The notes beneath the pieces were generated by a model. That model did no database searches and was not told where the DNA came from. It worked only from the letters and a program-made list of their open reading frames with translations. From NCBI RefSeq assembly GCF_000715075.1, contig NC_134102.1, positions 100,896,266-100,960,265 of the forward strand: a stretch of 64,000 bases of DNA. Direction: 5' to 3'. The DNA comes from Nicotiana tabacum. Its lineage: Eukaryota > Streptophyta > Magnoliopsida > Solanales > Solanaceae. Position 1 is the stretch's first letter; every line of letters begins with the position of its first letter. Shown here piece after piece: positions 11,085-22,690 of the stretch. A program made the translations under genes and the position numbers.

Positions 11085-14000
11085 TGTGATGACCCAAAAT
11101 ATCATCTTTAAATTTAATAAGTAATTCTATATTCTAAGACCTCGAAAATCACCATTTATCATTCCTCGACTTGTGTGCACAGTCCGTAAAATATTTCGGA
11201 AAGTTTTTATGTGAAAAACGGATTAAAATGTGAAATAGAGCTTTAAAACTCAACTAAGTTAACTTTGGTCAATATTTTTAGCAAACGGACCCGGATCAGT
11301 GTTTTGACAGTTCTGGTAGCTCCGTATTGTGATTTGAGAGTTGGGCGTATGCCCGCAATTTAATTTGGAGGTCCCTAGCTCAAGTTATGACCATTTAACG
11401 GAACTAGCAATTTAAAGGCTAAAGATTTCAAGTTTCACCACGAGGTTGACTTTTTGATATCGGAGCTGGAATCTGATTCTGGAAATTTGAACAGCTCCGT
11501 TATGTCATTTATGATTTGTGTGCCAAATTTGAAGTCATTCCGGATTCATTTAATGTGTTTTGGCACGAGGTTTGCAAATTGAAAAGTTTAAAACTCAAAG
11601 TCCGAATCGAGGTGTGCATTGCAATTTCGATGTTATTTGATGTGATTTGAGACCCCCGAGTAAGTCTGTATTATGTTACGGGACTTGTTGGGATATTTGG
11701 ATAAGGTCCTGAGGGGCTCGGGTGAGTTTCGGACGAAATTTGGATTGTTTAGAGCATGTTGAAAGCAGCAGGTTCTTGGCAGAACCTGGTGTAATCGCAC
11801 CTGCGCAATGGTGATCGCAGGTGCGCAACCGCATCTGCGAGAAGCTGGTCGCTTCTGCGACCTGGGCACTGGCTAGTTGCATCGCTTCTACGGAGAAATG
11901 GGGCGCAAATGCGCGACCGCTTCTGCGAAGGCTGAATCACTTCTGCGGAAGAGACCGCTTCTGCGGTCGTTTGGTCGCTTCTGTGACGTCGCAGGTGCGA
12001 TAGAAATATCCGCAGATGCGGAACCTCACCTGGCAGCCCTACTTCGCAAATGCGAGATTTTTCTCGCAAATGCGTGACCGCAGATACAAAAATATAGCCC
12101 GCAGATGCGAAAATGCTGGGCAGAATACATAAAATCGGGTCTTAGCCATTTTTACTCATTTTTGAGTTTCAAGTCTCGAATTTGGGAGATTTCAAGGGGA
12201 ATTTTCACGACTTTGAATTGGGTAAGTGTTCTTTAATCAAAAGTGATTATATTTCACAAATTCATGTCTATATTCATCATTTATTTCAGATTTAGATGGA
12301 AGAAATTGGACTTTTTATAAAATCTTTCAAAAACAAAAAGTTAAGATTTGAAGGTCCATTTGATATCGGAATTGGATAATTTTTGTATGGTTGAACTCGT
12401 ATCGGAACGGGTGTTCGGATTTCGTGAGTTTTTCTGGGATTTGAGACGTGGGTCCCACTGTCGAATATTTAAATGAATTTCGAATTTTAATCCGGAAAAT
12501 TAGTAAAATTCATATGGAATTAATTCCTATGATTAGTATTGAATATATCGAATTGTTTGTGAATAGATTTGAAGCTTTGAGAGTCAAAATTAAAAGGAAA
12601 AGTTGTGGTTGAATAATTGATTGGAATTTGCAAAGCGAGGTAAGCATCATGGTTAACCTTGACTTGAGGGAATAGAGCCCTTAAATTATTTGTTATGTGA
12701 AATGCATGTGAACGACGTATAGGCGAGGTGACGAGTGTCTATACATCGTGAAATTTATTGGTTGCCTGCTTACTTGAAAAATCACAAATTATTTTAAACC
12801 ATAAATTAATTGCTATAATAATTGCTCCTCTCCTATTCTTTGCCAAATATTAATTCTTAAATTCCTGTAATAATTGCTACATGCTTATTTGAATTATGTG
12901 CACTAATTGCTACTTGACATTTAGCATATTAAATATTAAACTGTCTATTTTCTCCCTGATTTCCAAAATAAATTGTTATTGCCATTGTTTGTTCATAAAT
13001 AAATTATAATTATTGTGTGCCTTGATGCTTAATAGTTTCTCATTGGACGTGGTATTTATTAGAGTAATTTTTATTCATATTATGAGCTGTTTAAAGTTAT
13101 TTATATTGGGGGAACGGGTTGCACGCCGCAACGAAAATAAAAGTAAATATATCAATATTGGGGGATCGGATTGCACGCCGCAATAGACTTATTTAAAAGT
13201 CAATATTGGGAGATCGGATTGCACGCCGCAATAGACTTATATAAAAGTCAATATTGGGGGATCAGATTGCACGCCGCAATAGACTTATTTAAAAGTCAAT
13301 ATTGGGGGATCGGATTGCACTCCGCAACAGACTTATTTAAAAGTCTATATATATACTTGATTGGAATAAATATATGACAGACTTGATTAAAAGAAATATA
13401 TATATTGGGAGAGCGGGTTGCACGCTGCAAAAGAATTAAATGTGAATATATTGTGAGAGCGGGTTGTACGCTGCAACAGAATTGGTTGAAATGATAATGG
13501 ATTATGACTGCTGAGTTGGCTTCAATTATTATAAATGAGTTACCTGTTTTATTTCTATTATTTGTTGTTGTCATTAATATTGCGTACAGGTTAATGTAAG
13601 TGAACCGCCTTAGCCTCGTCAGTATTTCGTCGAGGTTAGGCTCAGCACTTACCAGTACATGGGGTCGGTTGTACTGATACTACACTCTGCACTTCTTGTG
13701 CAGATTTTGGAGTTGGTCCCAGCGGCGTACCATAGGCTTGCTCGGATTTCAGCTACTCGGAGGAGACTTGAGGTATAACTGCATGGCGTCCGCAGTTCTG
13801 AAGTCTCCGTCTATTTTATTTTAGTTGCGTGTTTATTTTCAGACAGCTTTATTTTATTCAGACCATTATTCTAGAAGCTCGTGTACTTGTGACACCAATT
13901 CTGGGATAGTGTTTAGACACCGTTTGTTTTATGGATTATTCACTATATTTCAAACTTTGCTTCCGTATTTGTTTTCTTGTTATTAATAAATTTAAAATTA

Positions 14001-14098
14001 TTTTAAAAATAGATAATATTATTCTAATATTGGCTTGCCTAGCAAGTGAAATGTTAGGCGTCATCACGGTCCAAAGATGGGAATTTCGGATCGTGACA
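11085..14098 (+). repeat. 3' LTR of Tekay-1
   Basis: 3014 bp, TGTGATGACCC to GTGACA, collinear with 2804-5813. Minus-strand similarity blocks at about 11633-12077 are non-coding LTR sequence read in other frames, not genes. It has one more minisatellite unit than the 5' LTR. Confidence 0.93.
13100..13350 (+). repeat. 47-bp minisatellite in the Tekay-1 3' LTR
   Basis: About four to five tandem units carrying ggatcggattgcacgccgca and agacttatttaaaagt, the counterpart of 4815-5005 with an extra unit. It shows replication-slippage or recombination differences between the two LTRs. Confidence 0.85.
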
Positions 14099-15141
14099 CT
14101 ATGCCTTACCACAGAGTACAACAAGATAGACTGCTATTGCAACCATCGCAAAAATATGTAGAGAAGGGACCGTATGGACTTACAACTCCCTTCTTTTTCT
14201 ATACAACTTAACTAACAAAAAAATTAGCTTTGTCACACCTAATCCTAATACTAGGAATCTGCCACTTATCTAGGAGAAAAGGGCCTTTTGCAACATTGGC
14301 CAATTGATGATAGGATAGGTAGACAATATCATCATTCTGTGAAGTGGCCATTTTTTCCAAGGAGTCAGCTACCTTGTTAGCTTCCCTTAAACGGTGCATA
14401 ACATATACATTGATTAATTCAAGGCTGTGTACAATCTCTTCAATCACCATCTTCAATTTATTGTTCTTGGTGGACCTCTTTCTTAGCATCTCAACAATCA
14501 ACAACGAATCCATCTCCAAGTCAATATTTCTGTAACCAGTTCGGATACACCACTCTACTCCGAACTTAGCAGCTATGGTTTCAGCAAAGTTGTTATTGTT
14601 GCGCTTTATCGGAATCGAGAAGGCCATAATAAAATTACCATTTACGTCCCTCGCAATTTCTCCAATACCAGCATTACCAGTTGCCTTAATGTAGCTCCCA
14701 TTTGTGTTTATCTTAATTCTACCACTCTCGGGTGTGCACCACTGTACTTGCTTCCAAATCGGAATTGGTCTCAACCTTTCCACAATGTCACAAATTTGAT
14801 GCCAACATGGTGGTAGTTGTATGTTTGGGAAGGTTCTATTAATCACAGCCTTAATGTTCCACACTACCTGGTATTCTATATTCCTACGATTGAACTTTTT
14901 TTTGTTACCATACTTGCAAGCAGTACTCATTTTCCACAACTCCCAACATATAGTTATAGGAGTAATTTGCAATATCAATTTATGCACCAAATTACTTGAT
15001 TTCCTTTTCCACCACTTCTTGAGAACCCCATTGATAGAATCAGTTTGCAATTGCACCCCAAGTGGTGTACCAAAGTACTTCCAGATATGATTTGCAGATT
15101 CCCCTTCAAAGAAAATATGTTGTAATGTTTCACATTTGGGT
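14099..15141 (-). pseudogene. LINE ORF2 C-terminus: zinc-binding zf-RVT region and RNase H domain
   Basis: The minus strand carries the 3' part of a plant LINE ORF2. A zf-RVT-like C-terminal motif (CETLQHIFFEGESANHIW) lies at about 15030-15135, just inside the insertion. An RNase H (RVT_3) domain at about 14310-14720 has INTNGSYI, ETIAAKFGVEWC, LEMDSLLIVEML and REANKVADSLEKM. The first acidic position, normally TDG, is TNG, so one catalytic Asp appears lost. The LINE is 5'-truncated at about 15141, where it joins hAT transposase coding sequence in frame. Its 3' end continues at 2803-2713. Confidence 0.85.
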
Positions 15142-15662
15142 GAATAGATTGCCTTTTGCAATGACAATGCAGTTGTATCTTTAACATGAACAATACTAAG
15201 GAATCGCTCAATAAGTTTTCCCTCTTTGTTGATATATCGCAGAATAAGAGACATTTGTTCCTTATGAGAGACATCCTTAAATTCATCAACCAATATTCTG
15301 AAATAATCTCCATTCATCTCTTCCACAGTTTCTTTCATTGTTTCTTTTGCACAAGCATTCACAATCTCTTTTTGGATATTTGGAGCAATCATCATATTAT
15401 TCCGTGGAACTTTTTCTAACACAACTTTTTTCACTTCATCATCTGCATTTGCATACCATTGCAAGAGTTTTAGAAAGTTTCCTCTTTTTGTAGATGTTCT
15501 GCCTTCATTGTGGCCTCGAAAAGGCATTTCTTGTTTTAAGAGAAATCTTGCCACATCAATCGAAGCAGTCAACCGAAGTCGATACTCACTTTTAGCTTTC
15601 TCAGACTGCTTGTCAAAAGAAGTTAAAATTGATTGTTCCTGATTTATTAAATCTCTCATCAT
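14208..15662 (-). CDS. Chimeric 484-residue open frame: hAT transposase N-part fused to LINE RNase H
   Basis: A single uninterrupted minus-strand frame. Residues 1 to about 174 are the DUF4371-like region of a zinc-finger MYM-type hAT transposase (HNEGRTSTKRGNF, SIVHVKDTTALSL). Residues about 175-484 are LINE zf-RVT plus RNase H. The junction is at about 15141-15145, where the LINE landed in the transposase, and the frame happens to stay open. No start context, promoter or purifying selection can be judged from sequence alone. Most likely an accidental fusion that has not yet decayed. The true transposase N-terminus lies upstream (15896-16237), separated by stops. Confidence 0.55.
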   Translation of the reverse strand: MMRDLINQEQSILTSFDKQSEKAKSEYRLRLTASIDVARFLLKQEMPFRGHNEGRTSTKRGNFLKLLQWYANADDEVKKVVLEKVPRNNMMIAPNIQKEIVNACAKETMKETVEEMNGDYFRILVDEFKDVSHKEQMSLILRYINKEGKLIERFLSIVHVKDTTALSLQKAIYSPKCETLQHIFFEGESANHIWKYFGTPLGVQLQTDSINGVLKKWWKRKSSNLVHKLILQITPITICWELWKMSTACKYGNKKKFNRRNIEYQVVWNIKAVINRTFPNIQLPPCWHQICDIVERLRPIPIWKQVQWCTPESGRIKINTNGSYIKATGNAGIGEIARDVNGNFIMAFSIPIKRNNNNFAETIAAKFGVEWCIRTGYRNIDLEMDSLLIVEMLRKRSTKNNKLKMVIEEIVHSLELINVYVMHRLREANKVADSLEKMATSQNDDIVYLSYHQLANVAKGPFLLDKWQIPSIRIRCDKANFFVS

Positions 15663-15895
15663 TTTGAAACATCAATTGTGAAGACTATTCACTTCACCAA
15701 TATGTGCATTAAGCCTTTCTGTAGCTTTATTCCAAGCTTTAAAATCACTCTTTGTGAAAGAATCCCCGACCTTTTCATGTCCTCCATGCTCATTTTTAAA
15801 TAAGTAGCAACATAAGCAAAATGTCACATCAACTTTAATACTATATTCTAACCAACCCGAATATAAATTAAACTACTCCAGATTAAATTGACGCA

Positions 15896-16174
15896 TTAGT
15901 CCACCAAAATTTCTTTTTGGAAACTTATGATTACGAGGTTGACATGGCCTTCTTTAATATAATATCTCCTCACCCGGTCACGCGGGTTAGGAGAATATTC
16001 TGAGATTTGCTTTCTTTCAGCAGGATCAGGTTTAAGATCCAAATTCAACATTTCATCTTTGTTTAATTCTGTTAAAGGCTTAATATTATCATGAATAATT
16101 GGACATGGAGAACTACTTGGCAAAGGAGAGCTAGTACTGGAATTTGGAGGAGTTGGAATAGCCTTGAAAAATCT

Positions 16175-16229
<55 letters not shown>

Positions 16230-16237
16230 AGAAGCAA
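15896..16237 (-). pseudogene. hAT transposase N-terminus (TTF-type zinc finger region start)
   Basis: The minus-strand frame encodes a Ser/Pro-rich stretch followed by DLKPDPAERKQISEYSPNPR and DRVRRYYIKEG. This is the N-terminal signature of MYM-type-1-like hAT transposases just before the TTF zinc finger. The normal start codon region is replaced by a (TA)n run, so the frame begins with an Ile-Tyr repeat that is not real protein. Frame breaks between 15663 and 15895 remove the zinc finger from the downstream DUF4371 part. Confidence 0.75.
16178..16230. repeat. (TA)n microsatellite
   Basis: About 25 TA dinucleotides with one interruption (atacatat), sitting where the hAT transposase start codon would be expected. 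Confidence 0.95.
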
Positions 16238-17218
16238 AGTGTTCCCTGCAAAATTGATTTTGAATAAGATAGTCAGTCATTTATTTTATTAGATATTTTC
16301 ATCTATCATCTTCTCTACATTGAAATGTCCAACTAAACTAGTTACATATGAACCAACTTTATTATCAATATAAGTTTATTAAATTATCCCAAAAAAAGTG
16401 TTTAAAATCTTATAGGGTTACATACGTTTTTCAGAATTTTAAGTATTTAAGACTTAAAGGTAGTAACTTTCTTCTCTATACCTTTATCATTGAGAGTGGA
16501 AAATGGTTTTTTTTTTTCTAATTGCCAGCAAAAAACTTCAAAAATAAATAAAATAAATTATCCATAAGAAGTAGATAATGAGCAATTGTACCATTATTAT
16601 AACTTATAATATATAAACTACATCATAATAGAGAATCATAACCATAAAGCCATAGATTCATACCAGCAAAATCAAGAACAAGATTGATTATAGGCCTTTG
16701 ATTTTTGAAACCCTAACTTTAGAAGTTTGGGGTTGAAAAAGCTTCAATTTCTTAATCTGATGTGTGCCCGAGAAGAATAAGACTCCCTTTGATTTTTTAT
16801 GTTTTTGAAAAGAGTATAAAAGTCCATTATGTCAATGAAGTACAATAAAAAAGTATTTAAATGATTAAATGGGTCCATAACTTTTAGGCAACATGAAAAT
16901 AGCACTTTTTATTTAATTTAATGAAAACGAACAAAGGGATCCCATGTGTCGATGTGTTACAAACTAAGAAAAGGACAAAAAGGCTCATACAACTCTAATA
17001 CAAAATAGAGTGAAAGTGGTGAATAGAACTCGGGTCTCCAGCAAGGAACGGAAGTAAGATGACATTTTTCACCACCGAATCCATAGCCTCTTTTATTTTA
17101 TGGGTTCATAGTTTAATATATAACCAAATTTTGCTGAATTTGTACAGTATATGCTTGATTTTTGTCGAACGTTATGGGTTCATTTGAACCCTTACCCAAT
17201 ATGCTGGATCCGCCCCTG
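16238..17218 (-). other. hAT 5' non-coding and subterminal region
   Basis: AT-rich sequence between the transposase N-terminus and the right terminal inverted repeat. I see no coding signal. It would include the transposase promoter. Confidence 0.5.
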
Positions 17219-19479
17219 CATCCCAAGGTGACGTATAATGAATATGAGATTTTTTAATCATGATTTAAATGTTTTTAAAGTCAAAATATGACTATATATG
17301 ATGTATGGATAGAAAATATAAAGTTTGAGAAAAATCAGATTTAAATTGCGGAAAAACTGACTAAGGATTTGCCTTGTAACAGAGCTTTTTGAGAAATATA
17401 TTTTGTATTCTATATGAGGTATTTTTGGAACATATTATTTACCAAATTGAAGGTCTTGGAATGTAGTTTCTAATGCTTTTAACTATTTATTCATACGACA
17501 TCCGGATAAAAAGATATAAGCGTCGGAAGATGGGCGAATGAGAGGGTGCTAAGCTAGCACCTCTTTGACTTTTCAAAAGTTGATATATATGTCTTAACTC
17601 GTCTCTCTCTTCATTTTTACATAGAACCCGAATAGAGAACACCATAAAACATGTCCTTGAGCTCTCTAATAGTGTTTCAAAGAATACTAACATCCCGGGT
17701 ACGAAATCGAGAAGCGATAACATCAGAACGATCCCTACGACGTAAGTATCGCTATATCGCCTCTCTTTTTCTTTGTAGTTTGAGTATTGGAATGTATTTA
17801 ATAGTTAATAAAATGCCTAATTTCTGTATTTAAGTGTTTAAATATCAAGGAAGGTTGATAAATTTATTTTCTAATATTTAGAACTCACGGGACGGTGATT
17901 GAAAGTCGTGAGTTCGATTTATTTCACTTTTAGTGGACTGTTTTGTATCCCACTCGTGTTGGACTATTGTTCTGCTGATTTATGGAGTTTGGAAGGATGA
18001 AGGGCGTGGAGAAACTCCACATGTGGTAGGGTAGTAGGCTGGTTGCTCGTTGTTGCAATTTCAAGTTAATTGATAACTTATTGATTGGGTATGTTATAGT
18101 ATATTTGGGGGTTTTGTTGTATTGAAGGTTCCGAATTGTAGTTGGGTTGTTTTTGAGTTGCTTATTGTATTGTGTTTTTATCTCGCCTATAGTGATCTTG
18201 AGGGAGAAGTGAAATCAGGAGAAATGCTGCCCGTTTTATTTTAGAATCGAGTTATCATTTGAGATACGTGATATACCACCACCATCTAAGTTGTACACGT
18301 ATTTCTTTGTTAGAGGGTTGGCACGTTAGTTGTCATAAGCTTGTTGTTGAGTTGTATTGACGACCTGAGGTATGTTAAGGCTATCCATTCTTTTCTTTTG
18401 GCATGATCCATATGATACAAACGAAACGTGCAAACGCTGAACTTTCATAAATGACTCTATTCATAGAAGTACTAGGGGTTCCTATGTTCTGGATTCCCCA
18501 TATGTCCTACTTTCATATTGTCTGTTCATGGGTCTCATAACATACCGAGAGATATTATTGACTTAATTCATTATGCATTGCATCCATTTATACATGTGTA
18601 CTGACCCATGACTAGATGACGTTATATACGGGTATAGTATATGTATATGGATATGGGGGAAAGGTTATGGCGTTATATACGCACCACCACCTGATTAGCT
18701 GGTATACATTTATGATTTCGCCCACAGAGGCTGAGATGATATGATGGAATGCCCTTAGAGGATTGATGGTGTTATGTACGCATATACCTATGCATGATAT
18801 GATATTTATACACATATGCATGACATTATAAATGTTTCATGATTCACAAATCTATTCAAACTTACAGGTTGAGTCCTTTACTCCATGTTTCTTTCATGTC
18901 TGTTATATACTAATTTTTATGGCTTACATACTCGGTAGATTAATCGTTCTGACGCCCCTATTGCCTGGGGGCCTATGTTTCATGCCGGAGGTACAGGTAG
19001 ACATGCTGACGGTCCCCCATATTAGGATCCTTGCTCAGCGAGATTTAGTGTGCTCCATTTTATCGAGAGCTGCTATTGAGTTTTAGTATTATACTTTTGT
19101 GTACATATGGGTATGACGGGGCCCGGGGCCCAGTCCCATCCTCCATACAGTTGTACACTCTGTTAGAGGTCTGTAGATAGTCATGTATAGTTGGATAGTA
19201 TGTGGCCTTGTCGACTCGCCCTACCGTCATATTTTCCCACGTATATTGTTCATATGAATCAGTAGTTTATTTCCAGACGTTAGGAATGACCTACACTTAT
19301 TTCATGTTTATATCTTAGACATATGCTTAGGAGTGTTCGATAGGTAGCACTCGGGCACTCGTCACAGCCCCTCGGTTTGGGTCGTGACAGTAACTCAGTA
19401 TGGTTCAGTATTTCAGTATCATGTATTGTTGTATGATTCTCGGTTCCTAATTTTAAATCCCTGAATGTTGAACACCTGT

Positions 19480-19650
19480 ATTTGGGCATGAGGCCGTAGT
19501 TTATGCTTTAAGCATATTTGGGTCTGGGGCCGTAATTTATGCTTTATGCATTTTTGGGCCTGAGGCCGCAATTATATATACGTATAATTAGGCCCGAAAT
19601 CGTAGCTTGTGTATATATATATTGGGCCTGAGGCCGTAGTTTATTTATTT
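19480..19650 (+). repeat. GGCCTGAGGCCG minisatellite in the outer LTR
   Basis: Four to five imperfect units of roughly 35-50 bp containing ttgggcctgaggccgtagtt and atgctttatgca. GGCCTGAGGCC is itself near-palindromic. Part of the LTR continuing to 20248. Confidence 0.75.
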
Positions 19651-20248
19651 AGATAAACATGTGGTTCATCATTCAGAAGAGGGAGTATTTATATCCTTAC
19701 TTCGTTGTTCATTTATCAGTTATCAGTTCGGTTTCTGTATTTACAGTTATTTCTTTTAGTTGTTTTACATATCAGTGCAATTCAAATGTACTGATGTCCC
19801 TTTCACCCGGGGCCTGCATCTCACGGTGCAGGTAATGATTTACAGGTTGGCGATTCAGAGCGCTAGAATTCTCGTACCAGCTATTTGGTGATCCCCAGTT
19901 CTTACGGGGCATTATCATTACTTTACAGTCTTTCACTATTTACAGACAGCCAGTGTTTTCAGTACTTTATTAGAGAATTCATAGACTAGAGTAATAGTTA
20001 GACAAAGTCACAAGCTTTTCATGTTAAACAATATTGGCTACAAATATGTTTCAGACTCGTATTAGTATTTTCGCACTTTGACTTATATCATTCAAACTTT
20101 CAGTGTATCAGCATATGTTAGTTTATCTTCCGCATTTAGTATGTTATGATATCACATGTTGATTCAGCGAGCTAGTTGGTTCGCTTGGTCGCATGTAGTT
20201 AGGCACCGGGTGTCGTGTTACATCCAAGCCCAGATTCGAGGCGTAACA

Positions 20249-21186
20249 CTTACTTTACCTCAGCTCAAATTATCCTGGTAATGAAATAATCTTTTGTTGA
20301 TCAAGTGTCTCAGTGATTTGAAAATAGTTTCGAGTATTTTAACAGGCCCCATGTTCACTTGTAGCAACTTGACTTACATAGTCAATGATACAGGGAAATC
20401 AACCTGGCCAAATACATTATATTGCTCGAAGAACACCCCAACAAAACATAAGTTATAAATAAACATCATCGAGAATATAGACCATCTCTCATTCGTCAAT
20501 CCAAGAAGTGCATCAACATCATCGAGGATTATATCATCATGTATCATATCAAAAATAGCATGTGGAGATTCATCCAAGGTCATCTCTGAGCCACAATTAC
20601 ACCAGACCGATCCCATGTCAAGACCTATGTAGCTAGCACTAATAACAACTAGTTATTGTGGAGCTATGGGGCAAAGCTAAAGCTCCATTAGATTCCCTTA
20701 ATAACGATGTTACTCTCTACCGCAGATGGTATCACAACTGGGATATTCAATTAAAAGCTCATATCGAACACAAGTGCTACAACTTCAAAAATTTGGCGAA
20801 CATCCTTCTGATTAGCACAAACATGAACCTTCATGAGATTTGCTCAGAAGAAAAGCCGCAGCATCTCCTTCGCTCGGCATGTAACTAGCTTTGAACAACT
20901 ACTTTTCCAGCATGTATTTTTCAAGAAAGCTTCATTGATATCCAGTGGTTATTATGTCAATTTCATGTTCTAGTATAATATTCACTGAGCGATCGATCTG
21001 GTACGAGGGAATAGCAGTTGCAGCAACAAAGAAAGTTGATCCAACCTTGTCGCCTCCAGAGACACCACCTATTCTCTTGGTCTTGCATACTATATATGAC
21101 ATCGGAAGACCAAGAACACGAGGCACATACTTCTAGTGTTCCCGAGGGGCCAGGGAAGAGGAGAACGTGTGCACCTTATTGCCAGC
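20249..21186 (-). pseudogene. Unidentified degraded coding relic, C-terminal section
   Basis: Open minus-strand stretches at 20374-20616 (80 codons) and 20932-21126 (64 codons) have ordinary protein composition and few stops but match no family I recognise. The section is continuous with the sequence right of the copia element: removing 21187-27642 and one ccagc copy lets the frame run through the site. I do not know the function. Candidates are an old endogenous viral gene or an uncharacterised host or element gene. See also 28136-29357 and 30011-30814. Confidence 0.4.
21182..21186. repeat. Copia target site duplication, left copy
   Basis: ccagc at 21182-21186 is repeated exactly at 27643-27647, just outside the two LTRs. 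Confidence 0.95.
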
Positions 21187-22134
21187 TGCTAGTCCCGCCA
21201 ATGTTGTTGTATTTGTAAATAATAATTCTGCAAAATATAAGCTATCGTAATGAAACAGTAATTAATTCGAGCCCACTGAATTCACAGTGTTTCCTTAAGG
21301 AATTTAATCCCCTCCTAGTACCCAAGGTAATGGATTATTTCCTACCAGGATAGAACGAATCACACACTGGTGTAGCGGTACTTCAAACCCCAGTGTTTCA
21401 GCGAACACAAAGTTCGGTAGCAAATCACACTTACAGTTGCTTCGTTTGAAGTTAAAACAATGCAGAACAAAGGAGTAGAAACTCAGAAAATCGTATGGAA
21501 ATGCTGAGAGGAAGGAGTGCAATGTATAGCCAAAGTTGAGCGTTTTTCAGTTTTGTTGGTATTTTTCGTTCGTGTCTTTCTTCAATAGCTGCTGCACATA
21601 TATATAGCAGCCTTGAAGATGAACGACCCTCCATCCTCCATGGTGGAGCATGCACTAGCTTGTTTGTGGAGCAAGAACTTGGCCATGGTGGGAAGAGCAT
21701 TAGGCAGCTGCTATTGCAGCTGGTGGTCAATACACGGATTAGAACATATCCGTTACAAATGCGGATAATCTTACATTAATATTTACTATTAACAAATAAA
21801 TTTAGTCCAAAAAATTAATCAATCAATCGATCATTTGACCAAATCCAAATCCAAACCGGAAGCCGTAGCCGTAGCCGAAGCCGAGCCGAAGCCGAGCCGA
21901 GCGAGCGACGACGACGACGGCGCGAAGCTTGCTTTCTTCTTAACTCTTTAAGAGCTACAAGAAGAGCAATTATATATATACCCACCAAAAATCTTTTTCT
22001 CTTCCAATATGGGACAATGTCTCATTGTCAAGAGGGAAAAACTTAAAATTTTACTCAAAATTTTCATTTTTCCTCCATTTCCCATTCACCCTCATTTTAA
22101 AACTATTTTATCTTAAATAACAAAAACCTCAACA
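21187..22134 (-). repeat. 3' LTR of the copia element
   Basis: 948 bp. Plus-strand ends are tgctagtcccgcc and aaaaacctcaaca, so the LTR reads TGTTGAGG...GGGACTAGCA. It is about 90 bp longer than the other LTR, mainly from extra sequence near 21765-21830 and additional gccgaagccgag units near 21860-21905. Purine-rich gtgggggat (22135-22143 complement) precedes it as the polypurine tract. Confidence 0.93.
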
Positions 22135-22690
22135 ATCCCCCACATAAATGGGGAATGGCTATATAACGGAAGTATGCATGGAAAAACTGTGTGATTTACA
22201 AGCAAGGATTAATCGCATCTGGATAAGTAGGTTTCCCTTTAAACTTTCCGTAGTAAATTTATGTCGGATATACTCGGTCAATCGGTAGACTTGATATCTT
22301 TGAACCGTCGATCTTTGGTGTATACCTAGACAACCATAAGTCACACAATAAACCCTTAACCGTCTTTGGTTCTCATTGTTGTGTTCGTTTCAGCGATGAA
22401 CACCGCCTGGTTTCATAAATGCGTAGAGAACTGGCCTTACAAAGTTCTCCTTGAAGCGGCTAACACTTCACACTTACATAGGTGATTCCTAAACGTGTCA
22501 TCTTGTAGATACACTATTTGATATACCCCGTATCAAATTTAGAAATCATTAAAAAGCCTTAATGCTTTATCCTTGGTACTGAACATTGTCTCATCACGAG
22601 AACGGACTAAAATTTTATTTGACAATGTTGAACCGTCATTAATGACTTTGTTTGATCTCCTTGAACCTAGATCTTGGGATCTCCAGTCTT

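Larger units (their letters stand above)
2804..14098 (+). mobile_element. Complete Tekay/Del-type Ty3/gypsy element (Tekay-1)
   Basis: Full-length chromovirus: 5' LTR 2804-5813, primer binding site at 5816, gag-protease-RT-RNaseH-integrase-chromodomain order, purine tract before 11085, 3' LTR 11085-14098. Flanks are ctaag (2799-2803) and ctatg (14099-14103), a 5-bp target duplication with one difference. Long LTRs of 3 kb, a tRNA-iMet-like primer site and a C-terminal chromodomain point to the Tekay/Del lineage. More than a dozen stops and at least two frameshifts make it non-autonomous. Confidence 0.93.
1182..17218 (-). mobile_element. hAT DNA transposon with nested LINE and Tekay insertions
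   Basis: Terminal inverted repeats match 14 of 15: CAGAGGCGGATCCAG at 1182-1196 and the complement of CAGGGGCGGATCCAG at 17204-17218, with an exact 8-bp duplication outside. About 11.3 kb of Tekay element and about 1.1 kb of LINE fragment are nested inside, leaving roughly 3.6 kb of hAT sequence, a normal size. The transposase runs on the minus strand, is split by the nested insertions, and is inactive. The CAGGGGCGGATCC terminus is, from memory, common among solanaceous hAT elements. Confidence 0.93.
1160..20248 (+). mobile_element. 3' LTR of the outer Tekay-type element, split by a hAT insertion (1160-1181 and 17219-20248)
   Basis: The LTR starts TGTTACACCC after the polypurine tract and ends GAGGCGTAACA at 20248, so its ends form the inverted repeat TGTTAC/GTAACA. 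After removal of the hAT (1182-17218) and one target copy, the LTR is about 3.04 kb, the same size as the other Tekay-type LTRs here. The 5' LTR lies upstream of the window, so no target duplication can be checked. An alternative end at 19388 (GTGACA) would give about 2.2 kb but lacks the matching inverted terminus. Confidence 0.7.

Noticed and set aside
15186..15419. Plus-strand open frame over the hAT transposase
   Set aside because: The minus strand carries recognisable DUF4371-like sequence; the plus frame is antisense.
19380..19390. TCGTGACA as the end of the outer LTR
   Set aside because: 20248 gives inverted termini with the TGTTAC start and the usual 3-kb length.
21850..21930. gccgaagccgag run as a coding repeat or CpG island
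   Set aside because: It is a copy-number-variable microsatellite shared by both copia LTRs.
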